Source of the DNA: Gammaproteobacteria bacterium | GTDB taxonomy: Bacteria > Pseudomonadota > Gammaproteobacteria > Steroidobacterales > Foliamicaceae | Assembly (NCBI GenBank): GCA_009844425.1 | Contig: VYBN01000013.1 | Coordinates: forward strand, 62,001-126,000 | DNA: 64,000 nucleotides | Direction: 5' to 3' | In this document: positions 60,554 to 64,000 of the stretch, piece after piece | Layout: each line of letters opens with the position of its first letter | Numbering within the stretch: position 1 is the first letter of the stretch | Program-made: the position numbers and the translations under genes | The notes under the pieces: model-generated | Told to the model about the DNA's origin: nothing | The model's input: the letters and a program-made list of their open reading frames with translations, nothing else | Database searches by the model: none

Positions 60554-61939
60554 TTATGGCCTCGATCCGGCCTGCCTCGTTTCGCCGGCGAAATCATCCG
60601 CAACCGAACCCGGCTCAGGCAGCTCGGCATCCGCCTCACGCACATCGAGCTTGCCGGTGACCACATCGGCGATCAGCCGGGTGCGGTATTCGCACAGCAG
60701 TTCGATCTCCCGGCGTTTGCGATCAATGGCTTGGTCCGCGTTCGCCATAGCATCATCCAGGAAACGGGCGATAGCGGTTTGTTCTGGAGCAGGAGGGCAT
60801 GGCACGTGCAAGCTGCCTATGAACGTCCATTCGGCCCGAGGCATTCTGGCACCGTAGGTGGAGCCATTGATGGTGTCGATCACCAATTTTGACCGCAAGA
60901 AGTATTCTGCGTAACCGCCTTGGTATTTCCGATGCCGTGAGCGAAGCACAAGAAATTCGCTCACGCAACTGCCTGCCGCTTCGAGCCGCGTCACCTTTGC
61001 GAGATAAGGGCGCAATTTCCCGAACAAGATGTCGCCTGCCTGAAACCCCTTGGACTGCCCCTCGGGCGTGAAGGCGCGTTCTGAATGCTGGAATTTGCCT
61101 GTCCAACTCTCGACATGCTCCAGCGCCAAGAAAATGCCTTCTCCGTATCCTGAATGGCTCTGATCCACCACGTTGGCCATCAAGGACTTGAGCCGTTCAA
61201 CTCCCCAATGCGCGGGCACTTCGCCGAGCCACTTGGCACCGGAGGGCTTGTAGGACGGGTAGGGCTTGCCGGTGCGGACATCAATCCGGCCGGTGACGGC
61301 ATCGTGGACGAGGACATGCTTCTGCTCCTCCAGCAGCGCGATCAGCTTCTCCCTGGCGCGGATGGAGCGATCGATTCGGTCAGTGGCGTGGTCGAGGAAG
61401 CGGGTAATGGCGGTTTGTTCGGGGAGGGTTGGCACCGCGACTTCAAATGTCCCCAACTTGGTTTCGGAGATAGCCGGATAAGCGATTCCGACGGAGTTGG
61501 CAGTGACTTGGTTCGTAAAGTTCTCGTTTTGGCACACGTAGCCGACAAACTTCGGACAGGTAAAGGAATTTGGCGTCAGCACGACGAAGCCGGTCGACGC
61601 AATCAGATCTGATTCAGCTTCGTTTACTTGCCAGACGGCCTTCAGGTAGGTTCGCACCGTGGACATGAGCGTATCGCCTGGACGGACAACCCGCCGCGCT
61701 CTTGATGGAGCGTTCCGAAACCGAAGCCGTATTGGCGGCTCCACAAGGTATCCAGTGCCAACCGAGCCAATGTCCACATAGTCGAATGTGTAGTCTGGAT
61801 TGGTATCCTCCGAAAGTGTGCGCCGGTTTGCCGATAGCCAATGTTTGAGCCTCCACACTCCCCAGTGCGAGGGCACGTCGCCCAACCACTCCACGCCGGA
61901 GTCCTTCATCTGCGGATACGGCTTTAAGTCCGGGAGCAT
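60554..61939 (-). CDS. hsdS: Type I restriction specificity subunit (HsdS)
   Basis: A 461-residue protein starting MLPDLKPYPQMKDSGVEWLG. Two target-recognition domains, each ending in the coiled-coil dimerisation helix that positions HsdM: the first ends PEQTAITRFLDHATDRIDRSIRAREK (about 195), the second PEQTAIARFLDDAMANADQAIDRKRREIELL (about 420). Also repeated VPAHWGV-type linkers. The recognition sequence is determined by these domains and cannot be read off. ATG 61939 chosen over an earlier open frame. Confidence 0.95.
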   Translation of the reverse strand: MLPDLKPYPQMKDSGVEWLGDVPSHWGVWRLKHWLSANRRTLSEDTNPDYTFDYVDIGSVGTGYLVEPPIRLRFRNAPSRARRVVRPGDTLMSTVRTYLKAVWQVNEAESDLIASTGFVVLTPNSFTCPKFVGYVCQNENFTNQVTANSVGIAYPAISETKLGTFEVAVPTLPEQTAITRFLDHATDRIDRSIRAREKLIALLEEQKHVLVHDAVTGRIDVRTGKPYPSYKPSGAKWLGEVPAHWGVERLKSLMANVVDQSHSGYGEGIFLALEHVESWTGKFQHSERAFTPEGQSKGFQAGDILFGKLRPYLAKVTRLEAAGSCVSEFLVLRSRHRKYQGGYAEYFLRSKLVIDTINGSTYGARMPRAEWTFIGSLHVPCPPAPEQTAIARFLDDAMANADQAIDRKRREIELLCEYRTRLIADVVTGKLDVREADAELPEPGSVADDFAGETRQAGSRP

Positions 61940-61943
61940 CGCT

Positions 61944-62102
61944 TCACCCGAAAAGCGTTTCACGGACTTCGCGCTTCGGCTTGACCGGAAAACGAGCCTC
62001 ATCGGTCACAATGATGTCAAGCGTACTGATATGCATTGTCCGATGCCTCGGCGCCGTGACGCTATGCAGCTTGTTTCCCGCGGAGGTCGACGTGGCGATC
62101 AT
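61944..62102 (-). CDS. Possible 52-residue leader peptide upstream of hsdS
   Basis: An open frame starting at an ATG with an SD (GGGAAGG) and ending four bases before hsdS. The peptide includes MHISTLDIIVTDEARFPVKP and ends KREVRETLFG. It is not a recognised family; a role in translational coupling of hsdS, or no role, are both possible. Confidence 0.3.
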   Translation of the reverse strand: MIATSTSAGNKLHSVTAPRHRTMHISTLDIIVTDEARFPVKPKREVRETLFG

Positions 62103-62183
62103 ACGCCTTCCCTTCGATGCCGGAGGGCTTGCCTACGGGGCACGGCCGGCCGACGGTCATGGACTGGTTGCAAGGCGCGGCTG

Positions 62184-62453
62184 TCAGCGATATGCCTTGC
62201 TACGGTGGGCAATGCGCACAACGAGAATTCGGATGCGATCATCATCTATCTGGGCGATGACCCGGTAGTGCCCGACCCGGTATCGCCAAAGACCGCGATG
62301 CTTTCCGCCCCGCATTGCGGCGCCCAGCTGGCGCGGGTTTCGCGTATTGGCCAACCGGACCTCCAAAAAGTTCCGAAGCCGTTGCCGCGCCTGTCGGTCC
62401 AGCCGGCGAAAGGCCCTCTGAACGCTTCCTGCGTACTCAATCCTCCAAACCAC
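62184..62453 (-). CDS. RelE/ParE-family toxin
   Basis: An 89-residue protein with RelE/ParE features: VWRIEYAGSVQRAFRRLDRQ, GAAMRGGKHRGLWRYRVGHY and RVIAQIDDDRIRILVVRIAHR. The basic surface and final HR-K are typical of ribosome-dependent RNase toxins. It overlaps the antitoxin gene by 17 bases. Toxicity is predicted only. Confidence 0.88.
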   Translation of the reverse strand: MVWRIEYAGSVQRAFRRLDRQARQRLRNFLEVRLANTRNPRQLGAAMRGGKHRGLWRYRVGHYRVIAQIDDDRIRILVVRIAHRSKAYR

Positions 62454-62655
62454 GCCACATGGCTTCCGCGGTCAGGACTTCTTCCTTTCCGGCTCGAATT
62501 CGGTCCAGCACCTGTTCGGCGAGGTGGACATCCTCCAATTCCTCGATTTTCTCGATGACGGCTTCGCGGGCAAAAAAGCTTTTGCTGCGGCCTGTGCGCT
62601 TTGCCAAGCGCTCAAGCCGCGCCTCTACATCTGCGGGTAGCCGAATAGACACCAC
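62437..62655 (-). CDS. Ribbon-helix-helix antitoxin (RelB/DinJ/CopG-like)
   Basis: A 72-residue protein with N-terminal RHH pattern (VSIRLPADVEARLERLAKRT, SFFAREAV) and an acidic C-terminus that would neutralise the toxin (EELEDVHLAEQVLDRIR). Forms a pair with the overlapping RelE-like gene. The 152-base gap upstream to the HicB-like gene shows no convincing reading frame. Confidence 0.85.
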   Translation of the reverse strand: MVSIRLPADVEARLERLAKRTGRSKSFFAREAVIEKIEELEDVHLAEQVLDRIRAGKEEVLTAEAMWRGLED

Positions 62656-62807
62656 GGCGGATCTCCTCTGGCAGCATCAAGCAAGTGTATGACTTCGCAA
62701 GGGGAGTTTACACCGGAAATCCAAGCGCGGGGCTTTCTCCTGAGCATGAGCGCGGTCCTTTCAGTCTCGCGCCGCCATGCGACTCCTTGGGCAATGTCGC
62801 CGCCGCG

Positions 62808-63026
62808 TCATGCCTTGATCACTTCGTCTCTCAGGAAGCCCAAGCGGATCCGTTTCGGCTTTTCCATTGTCTCATCGAAGTAGCAGTCCACAGCCTCGCG
62901 CGCGTTACGGCGAATCTCGTCCAGCGAATCGCCCTGCGTGTGTATGCCGAAGCCTGCCGCGCTGGCCGTATATCCGCCGTCCAGTTCGTCCTCGCTCACA
63001 ATGAAGATGATTTCGGTATACATCAT
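62808..63026 (-). CDS. HicB-like antitoxin domain protein (orphan)
   Basis: A 72-residue protein with the HicB-type partial RNase H fold: EDELDGGYTASAAGFGIHTQ then GDSLDEIRRNAREAVDCYFD. It has no C-terminal DNA-binding domain and no adjacent HicA toxin can be recognised in the following 152 bases. SD GAGG precedes the ATG. Possibly a decayed pair or a stand-alone regulator. Confidence 0.72.
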   Translation of the reverse strand: MMYTEIIFIVSEDELDGGYTASAAGFGIHTQGDSLDEIRRNAREAVDCYFDETMEKPKRIRLGFLRDEVIKA

Positions 63027-63075
63027 GGCGACCTCTATTTTGCGGGAACCTGGATGGCTTTATCCAAATTGCCGG

Positions 63076-63348
63076 TCAAGACTGCGGCCGATTCGATTCG
63101 CGCGCCAGCTTGGCGCGCGCCCAGCGAACATATGCGATGCAGTCAAAGTTCTCGCCGCGGTCCCCATCGCTTTGCCACCATGGCAGGCGTGATGCGTCGA
63201 TCTCCGCGTGCGGCCTGTCGTACGGGTAAGTCCGGTAATATTCGACGACCTGCCGCGGGGACATGTCCGCTGTCTCCGCTTCGATTTCGGCGCGCGCTTT
63301 CCGCACGAATCGGCGGCAGTCAAAGTTTTTCGGGGCGTTATTCGGCAC
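63076..63348 (-). CDS. Candidate antitoxin of the PIN-domain toxin
   Basis: A 90-residue protein starting at GTG 63348, which overlaps the end of the PIN gene by 11 bases. It contains a duplicated motif: KNFDCRRFVRKARAEIEAET near residue 7 and ENFDCIAYVRWARAKLARES near residue 67, with MSPRQVVEYYRTYP between. Small proteins with FDC..x..REA and MTPEE-like elements commonly neighbour PIN proteins of the YVDTSVIGG type, which is the basis of the antitoxin call. Confidence 0.6.
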   Translation of the reverse strand: MPNNAPKNFDCRRFVRKARAEIEAETADMSPRQVVEYYRTYPYDRPHAEIDASRLPWWQSDGDRGENFDCIAYVRWARAKLARESNRPQS

Positions 63349-64000
63349 GGTCGATTTCCTCGGGGGACGATATGCGCAATTCAGCTTTGCCCATTCGGCG
63401 GTTCACTGCATTGTAGGCCCTGAGCCGCGATTCCGACACCATGTGCCTGAAGTTCCAGCTCGCCAGAACATCGACACCAGCGCAACTCGCCACCGCGACA
63501 TGCCTCGCGTCCGCGCGATTGGCGCCGCCTATGGCGCCCGCCTCAATGTAGGCATCAGCCAGTCGAACCGCCTCCTGCGTCAAGGGTATCATCTCCTTCG
63601 CTTCATCAGGCAATTGCTCGAAGATATCGCGGACAGCCTGAGGGGCTCGGATCAGCTCCCTGGTCAGCAATTCGGAATAGACCAGCAGAGCGCTTCCGTT
63701 TCTGAATCTCTCGAACAGTGCGCCTGACGCCGCCTGGTATTCGTCGTCGAAGCAGCCGCCGATGACGGATGTGTCCACGTAGATTCTGGGCTTTGCGCTG
63801 TAATCCGGGCGCGGCTCGCGCACGGTGAATTGCGGCAGCAGTCCGGCGTATTCGCGTTCCAGAGCGAGGATGTCGGCCTGGATTTCCGCCAGCGCGCGCA
63901 TCGGCTGGGGCTTGTAGAAGTAGCGGTTGAAGCTGATCTCGTAGCCGATTTTTGCCCGGTCAGGGCGGTACCAAGCGTCCGGGGCGTAGGGCAGGACTTC
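63338..64000 (-). CDS. hsdM: HsdM C-terminus fused in frame to PIN-domain protein (5'-truncated)
   Basis: The open frame enters from the right edge and runs without a stop for 220 codons. The first part (63788-64000) reads AWYRPDRAKIGYEISFNRYF then YKPQPMRALAEIQADILALE, the typical C-terminal coiled-coil end of type I methyltransferase HsdM. It then continues through TVREPRPDYSAKP into a PIN nuclease domain from about 63787: RIYVDTSVIGGCFDDEYQAA, SELLTRELIRAP, ADARHVAVASCAGVDVLASW (metal-binding Asp/Glu positions). PIN proteins of this type normally begin with Met right before IYVDTS; here no start codon is there, so a fusion is favoured, though an internal ATG (63901) could start a shorter protein. 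Confidence 0.75.
   Translation of the reverse strand, partial: EVLPYAPDAWYRPDRAKIGYEISFNRYFYKPQPMRALAEIQADILALEREYAGLLPQFTVREPRPDYSAKPRIYVDTSVIGGCFDDEYQAASGALFERFRNGSALLVYSELLTRELIRAPQAVRDIFEQLPDEAKEMIPLTQEAVRLADAYIEAGAIGGANRADARHVAVASCAGVDVLASWNFRHMVSESRLRAYNAVNRRMGKAELRISSPEEIDRAE

Noticed and set aside
62656-62807. Possible HicA toxin gene next to the HicB-like gene
   Set aside because: The frame reads openly for about 48 codons but shows no HicA His/Gly motif, so I do not call a gene.
1-64000. CRISPR arrays, rRNA genes, insertion sequences, prophage genes
   Set aside because: No regularly spaced short repeats, rRNA-like stretch, transposase or phage structural protein was recognised on reading both strands.

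Overview
The window is GC-rich and almost fully coding. It looks like chromosome from a Gram-negative gammaproteobacterium, probably marine or host-associated. The reasons are a Tol-Pal operon directly downstream of ruvCAB-like genes and followed by tRNA-Lys, the uvrC-pgsA pair, 2-oxoglutarate dehydrogenase genes, a Caulobacter-type TonB-dependent receptor beside alginate lyases, and several Tat-exported enzymes. The lineage is an inference; no rRNA or other phylogenetic marker was compared.

Layout. 1-6.7 kb: alginate-use locus (PL17 fragment, PL6 lyase, GntR regulator, TonB-dependent receptor) with a candidate operator upstream. 6.7-13.3 kb: two tandem paralogous secreted repeat proteins, an amidohydrolase, pgsA, uvrC and class II DAHP synthase. 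13.3-19.2 kb: NfeD-type membrane protease, slipin and flavoprotein, facing an S41 protease lipoprotein. 19.3-22.6 kb: a three-gene electron-transfer module consisting of a GPP34 (GOLPH3-like) domain fused to a putative di-haem cytochrome b, an 11-haem cytochrome c and a DUF3365-type mono-haem protein. 22.7-28.7 kb: a mirrored duplication of a small helical protein plus SAM methyltransferase around a DUF1838 gene, then an alpha/beta hydrolase and a dipeptidase. 28.7-33.4 kb: PLP decarboxylase, AraC-MGMT repair protein, secreted unknown, phospholipid-methyltransferase-like protein and SDR. 33.4-41.4 kb: tRNA-Lys, cpoB-pal-tolBARQ, ruvBAC and yebC. 41.5-47.1 kb: lpd, sucB, sucA. 47.2-56.9 kb: lipid/glycan-modification genes, two MFS transporters, a TauD oxygenase with an unusual tail, thpR and a second DUF1838 protein. 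57-64 kb: a type I restriction-modification operon.

The most unusual regions are these. (1) The restriction operon is interleaved with toxin-antitoxin genes, and the HsdM C-terminus runs in frame into a PIN-domain toxin. (2) The GPP34-cytochrome b / 11-haem / DUF3365 module. (3) The mirrored small-protein/methyltransferase cassettes, one of which carries a Tat signal.

Two dispersed non-coding repeat families are also visible. One is a palindrome of about 100 bp whose long arms differ between copies while part of the loop is conserved (2578-2679 and 44200-44307). The other is a double-hairpin GC-rich element in five places, one of them inside the coding sequence of the TolB signal peptide, with compensatory changes in the stem. 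No gene-free stretch exceeds 300 bases. No rRNA, CRISPR array or insertion sequence was seen.
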